Assembly (NCBI GenBank): GCA_900757595.1
Contig: CAAEOL010000056.1
Span: forward strand, 1-42,249
Direction of reading: 5' to 3'
Length of the DNA: 42,249 nt
DNA from: an uncultured Collinsella sp.
Lineage (GTDB): Bacteria > Actinomycetota > Coriobacteriia > Coriobacteriales > Coriobacteriaceae
Shown here: positions 1 through 8,471 of the stretch, in pieces
Position numbering within the stretch: position 1 is the first letter of the stretch
Layout: the number at the start of each line of letters is the position of its first letter
Position numbers and translations under genes: made by a program
Notes under the pieces: generated by a model
Seen by the model: the letters and a program-made list of their open reading frames with translations, nothing else
The model's database searches: none
Told to the model about the DNA's origin: nothing

Positions 1-5
1 CCGTC

Positions 6-1502
6 ATGGACTCCATGATGGATGCCTTCAACGCGATGAAAGACGCCGTGGCCGACGCCGACGTGGATGCCGAGGAAGAGGAGGCCGCCGAGGCCGCCTC
101 GACCTTTGTGCCCGGCGAGACCCCCGTTGCCGATCAAGGCAGCACCATGCCCTCGTTCCTGCAGCTCGAGCACCCCACAATTGGCGCCGACGCGGTCGAT
201 CCGCACGCAGCAGGCTTTTCTGTGGTCGAGGGCGGTACCGGCAATATCGCCGCGCCGCAGGCTGCCGATGCGGACGCTGTCGACACCGCTCGCCCGACCG
301 CCCCGCACTCCCCCGCCGCGAGCCGCGATCTGGGGACCGCCGTCTCGAACACTGCGAACGCCGTGGGCGCCTTTATCGCCCAGGGCGCCTCGGCCATGCG
401 CGAGATGAACGCCGCGAAAAAGGCACTTGCCGATGCCCGCGCCCACCTGGCCGAACTTGAGCAGCGCATTGCCGATCAGGCCGAGGAGCTCGAGACGCGC
501 CAGGATATCGCTGGCCGCTACGACCAGATCGTCGCCGACCAGCGTCAGGCGATTGCCACGGCCCAAAAGACTGCAGCGGCCGCCGAGATTGATCGTGATG
601 CCCACGCCGCCAAAGCGACAGAGCTCAAGGGTCAGCTCGAACAAATGAAGACAGAGGATGACGCGACTGAGCTCCGCCTGAAGGCCGCGCTCGACGCCGT
701 GGAGGCCCGCGAGGCGAGCTCGCGCGAGACCGGCAACCGCCTCGTTCGACGTCTTGAGGATTCCAAGCGCATCCGCGACAAGGTGAAGGCAGAGCGAGAC
801 GCCGGCATTGCCGCCGCACAACAAACCGTCGACGCCACGCGCGCCCAGCTCGAGACGCTGCGTCATGAGTACGCCGAGCTGCAACGCAATCCCTCGGCAA
901 ATCCCGCCAACTATACGGTGCGCACCAGCGAACTCTCGATGCAGATCTCCGACACGGCAGATGCCCTGCGTAAAGCCGAAGAAGATGTCCCGCGCATCAC
1001 CGCCGATCTTGAGCACTCGCTTGCCGCAGCCGAGCAGGCCGTCGAACAGGCGCAAGCCCCCATCGCCGACGCAAAACGCGCGCACCAAGCCGTGACGACT
1101 GAGGCCGATGCCGCGCGCGACGAGCTGCAGACCGCAAAAACCGCCGCTGCAACGCGCCAGCGCGAACTGCGCGAGAAGATCACTGCCGAGGACAAGGCAC
1201 GCCGCGACCAGGAGCAGACCATCGCCAACGCCCAAGCAGATGCCGCACATGCGCAGTCGATCATCGAACAGGCGACCGAGGTGCACGACCACCCAGAGAT
1301 CACTGAGTCGCTTGCAGGGTCCTTGGCCCGGGACAAAGCCGAACACGCCGAGACCGAGCGAGAAGTCGCCCAGCTCGAGGCCACCGAGGACGCGGTGCGC
1401 GAGCGTACCCGCGACTCACGCATCAAATTCACCGGCGCCATCGTCTGCATCGTCGCCGCAATCCTGGTGATCATCCTGATCTGGCTCTTCACAAGCAAGT
1501 AG
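6..1502 (+). CDS. Coiled-coil protein with C-terminal membrane anchor
   Basis: Encodes 498 aa of unknown function. The first 35 residues are very acidic. A long Ala/Glu/Arg/Gln-rich section from about residue 110 to 465 has the heptad-like look of an extended coiled coil. The last 25 residues form one hydrophobic helix (GAIVCIVAAILVIILIWLF) ending in a short TSK tail, so the protein is probably tail-anchored with its rod in the cytoplasm. No signal peptide is visible. Only five bases precede the ATG and the frame is open to the window edge, so the true start could lie upstream and the gene may be partial here. No family was recognised; a structural or cell-envelope organising role is only a guess. 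Confidence 0.75.
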   Translation: MDSMMDAFNAMKDAVADADVDAEEEEAAEAASTFVPGETPVADQGSTMPSFLQLEHPTIGADAVDPHAAGFSVVEGGTGNIAAPQAADADAVDTARPTAPHSPAASRDLGTAVSNTANAVGAFIAQGASAMREMNAAKKALADARAHLAELEQRIADQAEELETRQDIAGRYDQIVADQRQAIATAQKTAAAAEIDRDAHAAKATELKGQLEQMKTEDDATELRLKAALDAVEAREASSRETGNRLVRRLEDSKRIRDKVKAERDAGIAAAQQTVDATRAQLETLRHEYAELQRNPSANPANYTVRTSELSMQISDTADALRKAEEDVPRITADLEHSLAAAEQAVEQAQAPIADAKRAHQAVTTEADAARDELQTAKTAAATRQRELREKITAEDKARRDQEQTIANAQADAAHAQSIIEQATEVHDHPEITESLAGSLARDKAEHAETEREVAQLEATEDAVRERTRDSRIKFTGAIVCIVAAILVIILIWLFTSK

Positions 1503-1669
1503 TCGTTGGAGACGTTCTTAAACGACTAGTCAAACAAGAACATCCCCAACGACCAATCAATGATGAGAGTGGATAATCTCCCACTTTGAGCCCACAGACG
1601 GGCCAAAAACGGGAGATTATCCACTCTCATTCCGCAGGTACTCATTTAAGTACGTCCCCAATGAGTACC
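1502..1669. repeat. Cluster of three inverted repeats
   Basis: Three perfect inverted repeats follow one another after the stop codon of the coiled-coil gene. They are 8 bp (1502-1509 with 1546-1553), 20 bp (1563-1582 with 1611-1630, 28-nt loop) and 9 bp (1637-1645 with 1661-1669). None is followed by a clear T-run, so they are not standard terminators. The 20-bp pair, built around GGATAATCTCCC, looks like a mobile or repeated intergenic element, but no second copy lies in this window. Confidence 0.7.
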
Positions 1670-1722
1670 CCAAACGGCTAGTCCGGACCAAGGCGACGCC
1701 GATGTCTTGGCAACGCCAGCGA

Positions 1723-1821
1723 GCGGGCCGCATTTGAGACAAGGTGACGTGAAACAAAGGGGCGCTGACCTTCTGGTCGCGCCCTTGAAGTTGAACGTCA
1801 GATTGTCCAAATGCGGCCCGC
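1723..1821. repeat. Large imperfect palindrome, structured intergenic element
   Basis: A 13-bp outer stem (1723-1735 with 1809-1821) encloses further matching arms: GACA/TGTC, TGACGT/ACGTCA and AAGGGGCGC/GCGCCCTT around a small GACC-TTCT-GGTC hairpin. The whole of about 100 nt can fold into one long, interrupted hairpin. No reading frame explains it. It could be a MITE-like element or a structured RNA. Confidence 0.6.
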
Positions 1822-1834
1822 GCAGCGTCGAGCA

Positions 1835-1861
1835 GTTACGCGGTTCGTAGAACCGCGTAAC
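1835..1861 (-). terminator. Hairpin after queA
   Basis: A perfect 12-bp stem with a 3-nt loop (1835-1846 with 1850-1861) overlaps the end of the queA stop codon on the minus strand. There is no T-run after it, so it may be a weak terminator or a 3'-end stabiliser. It might also belong to the structured element next to it. Confidence 0.4.
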
Positions 1862-3072
1862 TAAAGGATGAGCATCGCATCGCCGAAGCTGAAGAAGCGG
1901 TAGCGCTCCTCGATGGCGGCGGCGTAGGCATCCATGATCTGGTCGCGGGTGGCAAGTGCACTCACGAGCATCATGAGCGTGGAGCGCGGCACGTGGAAGT
2001 TCGTGATCAGCGCGTCGACCACGTGATAGGTCGAGCCGGGCATGAGGTAGAGCTGCGTCGTCGCATTCTCGCGCACCACGATGTCGCCGCGGCCGAGCGT
2101 GTCGGCACCGTCCTCGCGGCCTTCAAAATAGCGCGCCGTCACAGCCGGATCGGACACCGGCGCGTCCGCGTCAAACGCACTCTCGAGCGAGCGCACCGCG
2201 GTGGTGCCGACGGCGATCACACGATGACCCTCGGCCTTGGCCTTGTGCACGGCGTCGACCACCTCCTGCGATACGTGGTAGCGCTCGGTGTGCATGACGT
2301 GCTGCGTAGGGTCGTCCTCCTCCACCAGACGGAAGGTATCAATGCCCACCTCGAGCTCGACAGCGGCAAACTTCGCACCCTTGGCCTCGATAGCGGCCAT
2401 GAGCTCAGGAGTAAAATGCAGACCCGCCGTAGGAGCGGCAGCCGAGTGCTCCTCCTTCATGGCGTAGACGGTCTGGTACTTCTCGGGATCGCCCTCGTAA
2501 TCGGTAATGTAAGGTGGCAGCGGCACGTGGCCGGCAGCATGGATGGCCTCGTCGAGCGTGCGCGGGTCGCCGGCGGCATTGCAACCGGCCGGCTCAAAGC
2601 GCACCAGACGGCCACCGCGGCTATCGGTGACAAAGTCGACGACCTCGGCCGTCAGCACCACGGGAGCCCCCTCGGGCGCATGGGCGCCGCCCGCACGATA
2701 CTCAATCTGAGCACCGGGCTTCAGGCGCTTGCCCGGCTTGACCAGGCACTCCCAGACGTGACCCAGCGGGTCAACATCCTCGCGGCGCTTGAGCAGCAGC
2801 GTCTCGACCACGCCGCCCGAGCCCGTCTTGCGGCCAATCAGGCGAGCCGGCATCACGCGCGTCTGGTTGATGACGAGCACGTCGCCCGGCTCGATATAGT
2901 CGATGATGTCACGGAAGATGCGGTGCTCGACGGTGCCGCCATGCTCTAGCGGCGTTCCTGTCTCGGAGCCTTTGCGATCAACCACCAGCAGGCGGCAGGA
3001 GTCGCGCGGCTCGGCAGGCGCCTGGGCGATGAGCTCTTCAGGCAGGTTATAGTCAAAATCATCGGTACGCAT
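1861..3072 (-). CDS. queA: tRNA preQ1(34) S-adenosylmethionine ribosyltransferase-isomerase
   Basis: QueA transfers and isomerises the ribosyl group of S-adenosylmethionine onto 7-aminomethyl-7-deazaguanine in tRNA, giving epoxyqueuosine at the wobble position. The 403-aa product matches the family along its length: N-terminal LPEELIAQAPAEPRDSCRL, VINQTRVMPARL, PTAGLHFTPEL, VGTTAVRSLES, ITNFHVPRSTLMMLVSA and the terminal YRFFSFGDAML. The start at 3072 is preferred over an in-frame ATG at 3087 because AAAGAGGC lies just upstream and the family begins MRxxDFxxxLP. The later pathway gene queH is about 6 kb away on the same strand. The gene ends in a hairpin-rich spacer and is preceded by a strong hairpin, so it is probably transcribed alone. 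Confidence 0.97.
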   Translation of the reverse strand: MRTDDFDYNLPEELIAQAPAEPRDSCRLLVVDRKGSETGTPLEHGGTVEHRIFRDIIDYIEPGDVLVINQTRVMPARLIGRKTGSGGVVETLLLKRREDVDPLGHVWECLVKPGKRLKPGAQIEYRAGGAHAPEGAPVVLTAEVVDFVTDSRGGRLVRFEPAGCNAAGDPRTLDEAIHAAGHVPLPPYITDYEGDPEKYQTVYAMKEEHSAAAPTAGLHFTPELMAAIEAKGAKFAAVELEVGIDTFRLVEEDDPTQHVMHTERYHVSQEVVDAVHKAKAEGHRVIAVGTTAVRSLESAFDADAPVSDPAVTARYFEGREDGADTLGRGDIVVRENATTQLYLMPGSTYHVVDALITNFHVPRSTLMMLVSALATRDQIMDAYAAAIEERYRFFSFGDAMLIL

Positions 3073-3090
3073 CTTTGCCTCTTTCACAAA

Positions 3091-3121
3091 GCGCGTCAGT
3101 CGGAAAAATCGACTGACGCGC
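3091..3121 (-). terminator. Hairpin between arcB and queA
   Basis: A perfect 12-bp stem (3091-3102 with 3110-3121) and a 7-nt loop lie downstream of arcB and upstream of queA, both on the minus strand. On that strand the stem is followed by TTTGTG, a weak T-tract. The likely role is to end the arginine operon before queA. Confidence 0.55.
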
Positions 3122-3206
3122 GCATCATTCTCCCCTGTATCCTATCAGCTTGTTGAGAGAAATATAGTATGGCAAACAGATTTGCGACTGTTTTCTCAAC
3201 GCCCCG

Positions 3207-4217
3207 CTACTTAAGCGTTGCGTACATCACCGCCTTAATCGTATGCATGCGATTCTCCGCTTCTTGGAAAACACGAGACTTATCGGACTCAAAAACCTCG
3301 TCCGTGACTTCCATTTCGGCAACTCCAAACTTCTCAGCAATTTCGGCACCAACAGTAGTATTAGTATCGTGGAAGCTCGGAAGGCAGTGGAGGAAAATCG
3401 CCTCGGGCTTTGCCATAGACATCACCTCAGCGGTCACACGATACGGCGACATGAGCTTAATGCGGCTTTCCCACAGCTCTGCGGGCTGACCCATGCCAAC
3501 CCAAACATCCGTGTAAATTACATCGGCATCACGAGCGCCTTCCTCAATATCCTCTGTAATGGTAATCGTCGATCCATGCTCGGCCGCAATACGACTACAT
3601 TCTGCAAGGAGTTCAGGATCATAGGATGTAGCCCCCTCCGAATTTCCCCCGATTGGGCCGCAAGAACAGTAGTTAATGCCGAGCTTAGCGCAAATGACCA
3701 TGAGCGAATCGGCGACGTTTCCGGCCGCCTTACCAAAAAATGTAAGTTTCCTGCCCTTAATCTCTCCAAACTCTTCACGCATGGTCAGAATATCGGCAAG
3801 CACTTGAGTCGGGTGAAATTCAGTAGTCAGCCCATTCCAAACGGGAACCCCAGCTTTTGCAGCAAGCTCCTCAACCTTCGCCTGTTCAAAGCCGCGGTAT
3901 TCAATTCCGTCATACATGCGGCCAAGGACGCGAGCCGTGTCCTCAATCGACTCCTTTTTGCCCATCTGGGACGAGCCCGGATCCAAATAAGTTACGCCCA
4001 TACCAAGGTCAAGTGCACCAACTTCGAAGGCGCAGCGAGTACGCGTGGAAGTCTTCTCAAATAGCAAAACAATATTCTTGCCTTCAAGGTATTTATGCGG
4101 AACACCGGCACGCTTCATGCTTTTGAAGTTAGCAGAAAGCTCAAGCAGATACTCAATCTCTTCCGTCGTGTAATCAAGCAGCTTCAGAAAACTGCGCCCA
4201 GCGATATTAACACCCAT
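3207..4217 (-). CDS. arcB: Ornithine carbamoyltransferase, catabolic
   Basis: Converts citrulline and phosphate to ornithine and carbamoyl phosphate, the second step of the arginine deiminase pathway. All family signatures are present: STRTR (carbamoyl-phosphate loop), the FHPTQVLAD motif and HCLPSFHD. At 336 aa it has the usual length. The ATG at 4226 sits directly against AGGAG; the second ATG at 4217 has the same Shine-Dalgarno 9 nt away and gives the natural N-terminus MGVNIAGRSFLKLLDYT, so it was chosen. It is the last gene of an arcD-arcA-arcB operon, about 30 nt after arcA. The catabolic assignment comes from that context; the sequence alone cannot separate it from biosynthetic ArgF. 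G+C is visibly lower than in the flanking genes. Confidence 0.93.
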   Translation of the reverse strand: MGVNIAGRSFLKLLDYTTEEIEYLLELSANFKSMKRAGVPHKYLEGKNIVLLFEKTSTRTRCAFEVGALDLGMGVTYLDPGSSQMGKKESIEDTARVLGRMYDGIEYRGFEQAKVEELAAKAGVPVWNGLTTEFHPTQVLADILTMREEFGEIKGRKLTFFGKAAGNVADSLMVICAKLGINYCSCGPIGGNSEGATSYDPELLAECSRIAAEHGSTITITEDIEEGARDADVIYTDVWVGMGQPAELWESRIKLMSPYRVTAEVMSMAKPEAIFLHCLPSFHDTNTTVGAEIAEKFGVAEMEVTDEVFESDKSRVFQEAENRMHTIKAVMYATLK

Positions 4218-4249
4218 ATTCGCCATCTCCTATCACAGTGGATTTGCAA

Positions 4250-5494
4250 CTAAATATCTTCGCGCCAGAAGGGCATGCTCATGCAGCGCGGGCCGCCACG
4301 ACCGCGGGACAGTTCCTCGGAGGGAACGACCAAAAGTTCCAAACCGTTCTTGTAGAGCTCATCATTTGTGACAACATTGCGCTCGTAAACACAGACTTTA
4401 CCAGGAGCAACGGCAAGAGTGTTCGACCCGTCGTTCCACTGCTCGCGAGATGCCTCAACCATATCGCCGGCACCGCACTCAATAAGCTGCACCTTCTCCA
4501 CGCCAGTAGCCATTTCAAGAATATGTTCAAGCGTGTCATCAATCTCTTGAACAGCGACCATTCCCTCAGAGTCACCACGAGTCAGACGATAAACACGAAG
4601 GGTCTCAAAAATACCGGGATAAACTGTGAACTTATCGAAATCCACCATGGTGCAAACGGTGTCAAGATGCATGTAAGCATAGCCGTTGGGGATTTTAATA
4701 GCGTAAACGGTATCGATCTCAGAATTCCCAGATCCCCAGAACAAATTCTTTGCAAGCTCCTCAATCGCAGCCGCCTCAGTTCGCTGGCTAATTCCAATAG
4801 CCAAGGTATGAGCGTTAATGTTAAGCACATCACCGCCCTCGATATGCCAGGGATTCTTATGGTCGTACCAAATCGGAGTCCCTGCATAATCGGGATGGTA
4901 TTTGAAAATCGCTTCATAGAAGGGCACTTCACGATCTCGCTGTTTCCAATACATATGGTGAAGCAGAACGCCTTTGCCCACGGAAGCAAGAGGATCGCGA
5001 GAGAAATATGAACTCGGAAGAGGCTTCAACACCAAATCATCGGGCTTCGCATCCTCATTATCCATCATACTAAGCGTAGTCGAAACGCGAGGCAGCTCAA
5101 GGTCACGATAACGATACCCCCCCATAGCCTCAAGTACAAACTGATACGAATCTGAAATAGCGTCGAGCTTTTCACGAACAGCCTGCTCAAGCATAGGATT
5201 GACAATCCCGCTCTCAGCCATAAATGTATCGGTAAACTCAGCGCGAGCCGAGGGGCATGCATCCAGTGCTTCAGCAACGAGTTTCTCCATATAGAGAACC
5301 TCAACACCTTCGCTCCTCAGAAGATCCGCAAAGGCATCATGCTCCTTTTGAGCCACATCAAGATAGAAACAGTCGTGAATCCAGACATCCTCGAACTCTT
5401 CTGCCTTTACGTTCACAAGGTCACGACCGGGGCGGTGAAGCACAACTTTCTTGAGCTTACCAATCTCGCTGTGTACATTCAGTCCTTTAGACAT
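4250..5494 (-). CDS. arcA: Arginine deiminase
   Basis: Hydrolyses arginine to citrulline and ammonia in the cytoplasm. The 414-aa product carries the complete deiminase catalytic set: FSRDP (substrate Asp), HIEGGD (Glu), MHLDT (His and Asp) and the terminal RGRGGPRCMSMPFWRED with nucleophile Cys404. The arginine five residues before the cysteine (Arg399), which corresponds to Arg401 of the Pseudomonas enzyme, is present. The two arginines aligned with Pseudomonas Arg185 and Arg243 are also present. A Shine-Dalgarno GGAG precedes the ATG. It is the middle gene of the leftward operon, 28 nt after the transporter gene and about 30 nt before arcB. A diverged paralog lies at 7219-8469. Confidence 0.96.
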   Translation of the reverse strand: MSKGLNVHSEIGKLKKVVLHRPGRDLVNVKAEEFEDVWIHDCFYLDVAQKEHDAFADLLRSEGVEVLYMEKLVAEALDACPSARAEFTDTFMAESGIVNPMLEQAVREKLDAISDSYQFVLEAMGGYRYRDLELPRVSTTLSMMDNEDAKPDDLVLKPLPSSYFSRDPLASVGKGVLLHHMYWKQRDREVPFYEAIFKYHPDYAGTPIWYDHKNPWHIEGGDVLNINAHTLAIGISQRTEAAAIEELAKNLFWGSGNSEIDTVYAIKIPNGYAYMHLDTVCTMVDFDKFTVYPGIFETLRVYRLTRGDSEGMVAVQEIDDTLEHILEMATGVEKVQLIECGAGDMVEASREQWNDGSNTLAVAPGKVCVYERNVVTNDELYKNGLELLVVPSEELSRGRGGPRCMSMPFWREDI

Positions 5495-5522
5495 TCCTGT
5501 TACTCCATTTCAGCTATGAAAC

Positions 5523-6965
5523 CTACAGGGCAATAAGTCCCGAGATTGCTACGAATACGATATTGATGAGCGACACGACCAAGAAGAATTTCCAAACGGT
5601 CTTCCACCACTGGCCAAGCTTGATCTTGCACACGCCCAAACCCGCTACAAGAATGGCGCTAGTAGGACAGATCAAAGACATCGTCGCGCTACCCATGGAG
5701 AGAGCCCACACGGCAGCCTCGGGATTAAGGCCCATGAGTTCGGTCAAAGGTCCAAAAATGGGAGCGGTCAGTGCTGCAAGGCCAGATGAGCTGGGAACCA
5801 GAATCGCCAGGAGGTTCTCAACCGCATAAAGAAGCGTAGTAAAGAGAACCGCCGGGATGCCGCCCAGACCAGTGGCGAGTGCATTGAGGATGGTATCGAT
5901 GATCATGCCGTCAGAGGCAATGACAAGGATGCCACGCGCAAGTCCAACGACAATTGCCGAGAAAGCAAAGTCAGCGATACCCGCAACAAATTCCTGAGCG
6001 ATGACGTCCTGACTAAAGCCCGCAATAACACCAGCCAACAGGCCCATGGCCAAAAAGACCGCAGAAATCTCGTTCATATACCAGCCCTGGGTCACAAGTC
6101 CCCAGATGATAAGGCACATTCCAGCGATAAATACCGCAAGCACGCCTTTTTGACGACCCGCAAATTCCGCATCAAGGGCAGATTCATCGGCAGCGAACTC
6201 GACTTTCTTGGCGATATCATCCTCAAATGTGATCGATGACTCAGGGTTCTTCTTTACCCTTCGTGCATAGAGGACAACCCAAGTAATTGCAACGGCGGTC
6301 AAAACAACCCAGGCAATCATACGCAGCCACAGCTGGGGGTTGCCCTGAATACCAAGAATACCTTGCGCAATGAGAACATTAAACGGATTAATCGTTGAGG
6401 CGATGTAACCCGTGCGCGCTCCAACGAACACGACCATGAACGCCGTCATCGAGTCGAAGCCCATAGCCATCATAATTGGCATGAAGATCGCAAAGAACGG
6501 GAGAGTTTCTTCCGCCATGCCAAAGCTCGTTCCGCCCAATGCAAAGAGAACCATCGCAATAGGAATAATTAGAATGTCTTTGTTCTTAAAGCGGCGAACG
6601 ACACGACCCATTCCGCTCGTGATAGCGCCCGTTTTAGTAATAACCTGAAACGAACCGCCCACAATCAAGATGAATGCAACGACCTCAATTGCCTCTTGTA
6701 TACCGCGCGTTGGAGCCTGAAGAACATCGAAGACGCCTTGTCTGAGATCTACTTCATCCCCGGTTTCCTCGTCAATATATGTCTTTTCACTCTGCTCATA
6801 CGTACCTGCGACAGTGACTTCACGACCGTTCACCTCCTGACGCCGATAGGACCCAGAGGGAACAATCCACGTGAGAACAGCGAAGATGACCATAAGTGCA
6901 AAGATGATCGCATATACGTGCGGGACCTTGAACTGCTTGATGCCTTTCGAACTTTCCGCTGCCAT
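5523..6965 (-). CDS. arcD: YfcC/DcuC-type membrane carrier, probable arginine-ornithine antiporter
   Basis: A 480-aa protein with about a dozen hydrophobic segments starting at residue 16, belonging to the C4-dicarboxylate anaerobic carrier superfamily (YfcC group). Typical stretches are VLTWIVPSGSY near the first helix, FALGGTSFGMAEETLPFF, NPFNVLIAQGILGI and LVPSSSGLAALTAPIFGPL. Several Gram-positive ArcD proteins belong to this family rather than to the APC family. Its place as first gene of an operon with arcA and arcB supports exchange of arginine for ornithine, but the substrate is inferred. AAGGAGGAG immediately before the ATG is the strongest ribosome site of the operon. A soluble loop of about 55 residues follows the first helix. 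Confidence 0.85.
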   Translation of the reverse strand: MAAESSKGIKQFKVPHVYAIIFALMVIFAVLTWIVPSGSYRRQEVNGREVTVAGTYEQSEKTYIDEETGDEVDLRQGVFDVLQAPTRGIQEAIEVVAFILIVGGSFQVITKTGAITSGMGRVVRRFKNKDILIIPIAMVLFALGGTSFGMAEETLPFFAIFMPIMMAMGFDSMTAFMVVFVGARTGYIASTINPFNVLIAQGILGIQGNPQLWLRMIAWVVLTAVAITWVVLYARRVKKNPESSITFEDDIAKKVEFAADESALDAEFAGRQKGVLAVFIAGMCLIIWGLVTQGWYMNEISAVFLAMGLLAGVIAGFSQDVIAQEFVAGIADFAFSAIVVGLARGILVIASDGMIIDTILNALATGLGGIPAVLFTTLLYAVENLLAILVPSSSGLAALTAPIFGPLTELMGLNPEAAVWALSMGSATMSLICPTSAILVAGLGVCKIKLGQWWKTVWKFFLVVSLINIVFVAISGLIAL

Positions 6966-7218
6966 ATCTCCTCCTTCATTCCTTTTCCCATCTATCCAGC
7001 TGGCACCATAAATGTATGAGGTTGCTCAGCGGTGGTCGGCCAACCATCGCCATCGTGTCGCTTTTCACCTATGAACGGCAGCTAAAGTGACGTTATTAAT
7101 CAATCTGATTATTAAAATTGATGTTATTTGTCAATTACATACGTCTTTTAACTTTTCCGCAACACAACAAGGAACCTGCCTTAGCCTTATATAAAAACCA
7201 GCAGGACAGGAGACAGAC
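6966..7218. promoter_or_regulatory. Divergent arc promoter and operator region
   Basis: This 253-nt AT-rich spacer separates two divergent operons. It holds two palindromes: AATCA-ATC-TGATT at 7098-7110, set in a longer imperfect match, and AATTGA-N9-TCAATT at 7116-7136. Both are operator-like. A weak -10 (TTATAT, 7187-7192) precedes the rightward gene, whose AGGAG lies at 7208-7212. The co-transcribed HTH regulator at 8472 is the obvious candidate to bind here. The FNR/ArcR type box was considered, but the half-site spacing does not fit. Confidence 0.55.
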
Positions 7219-8469
7219 ATGCAAGGCATACACATAACAAATGAAATCGGTCATTTAAAAGCCGTACTTGTCCATCGACCAGGAGCTGAAACACAAAACT
7301 ACCCTGATGCCGACTTCAGCCAAGTTTTCTCCCTGCGAAAATGGAGCGGTCGTTTTGACCTCGACAAAGCAATGTATGAGCACGATTCCATGGTTCAATT
7401 GCTTGAGAAGCATGGCGTAGAAACCATTGAAATTAGGGACCTTCTCGAAGACTCACTTGAAACTGAGCCCCAATCACTTAAATATTTTATTGATGACTAC
7501 CTCCGTTGCAGCGGGGCAACAGGTAGAGAGTTCCTCGAGACAATAACCCAGTTGTTTGAGAACGCTAAGAACACCCAGGAATTGGTGAATATAGTACTTA
7601 ACGGCATTCGCTTTGGAGACACTGAGCTATGTTCAAACCAGTCGGAAACACTACGGGCGCTCGTGCACGAGCAATTTGATCCCGCCTCGCTCTTGGTCAA
7701 TCCCCTCAACACGCTTTTTTTCACTCGTGATCCTGCTGTGGTAGTCGGAGACGGCATCATCCTAAATCATATGTATTGGCCTGAGCGTGATCGTGAGGTC
7801 GCCTTATACCGGCAGATATTCACCCACCACAAGATCATGGGAGAAACTCCAGTATGTGATTTGAACAGGAGTAGTTACCATATCGAAGGCGGAGACATTA
7901 TTGTTATCAGTGCTAAGACAATATTAGTTGGAATCTCTGACCGAACTGAACCCGCCGCCGTCGAGTCACTTGCCAAAGAGCTCCTGACCTCAAATAAATT
8001 CCAGACCACCGAGCTAATTGCGATTCGAGTCCCCTCTGACGGGCTGCGTATCCACCTCGATACGTTCATAAGTAGAATTGATCACGACGCGTTCCTCATC
8101 GATCGTGAGATATGCAATGCCGTTGATGCATACAGCATTCAACTAAAACGATCCGGAAGGGGCCTTACGATCACTCCTATCGATCGCACGATTCCGGAAA
8201 TACTCTCTGCAGCCTGTTGCGAACCAATAAAAGTAATTGACTGCGGAGGCGGGAATCAAACCGCCTACGAAAGAGAACGCCGGAACAACGCAACGTCTAT
8301 CCTTGCGCTCTCGCCAGGAAAACTATGCGTATATGAAGAAAACGTTTGGACCAACGAAGCGCTTGAGAAAGCAGGAATGGAATTATTCCCGCTATCCATT
8401 GACGAGCTCACCAAAGGCTATGGTGGCACAAACTGTCTATGCCTCCCTCTGTGGCGAGAGGATCTATAG
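7219..8469 (+). CDS. Arginine deiminase paralog with altered active-site loop
   Basis: A 416-aa member of the deiminase (guanidino-modifying) superfamily, clearly homologous to the arcA product but strongly diverged. Catalytic residues are kept: FTRDP, HIEGGD (Glu223), IHLDT (His279, Asp281) and Cys406 in GYGGTNCLCLPLWRED. The two arginines equivalent to Pseudomonas Arg185 and Arg243, which hold the substrate carboxylate, are also kept (WPERDRE; ISDRTE). The arginine five residues before the nucleophile is tyrosine here (Tyr401). A likely function is arginine hydrolysis with changed kinetics or specificity, or arginine sensing; the sequence cannot decide. Two nucleotides separate it from the downstream regulator gene, and it faces the arcDAB operon across a shared control region. 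Base composition is AT-richer than in the surrounding chromosome. Confidence 0.85.
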   Translation: MQGIHITNEIGHLKAVLVHRPGAETQNYPDADFSQVFSLRKWSGRFDLDKAMYEHDSMVQLLEKHGVETIEIRDLLEDSLETEPQSLKYFIDDYLRCSGATGREFLETITQLFENAKNTQELVNIVLNGIRFGDTELCSNQSETLRALVHEQFDPASLLVNPLNTLFFTRDPAVVVGDGIILNHMYWPERDREVALYRQIFTHHKIMGETPVCDLNRSSYHIEGGDIIVISAKTILVGISDRTEPAAVESLAKELLTSNKFQTTELIAIRVPSDGLRIHLDTFISRIDHDAFLIDREICNAVDAYSIQLKRSGRGLTITPIDRTIPEILSAACCEPIKVIDCGGGNQTAYERERRNNATSILALSPGKLCVYEENVWTNEALEKAGMELFPLSIDELTKGYGGTNCLCLPLWREDL

Positions 8470-8471
8470 CC

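Noticed and set aside
7118..7134. FNR/ANR box in the arc promoter
   Set aside because: TTGAT and GTCAA half-sites are 7 nt apart instead of 4.
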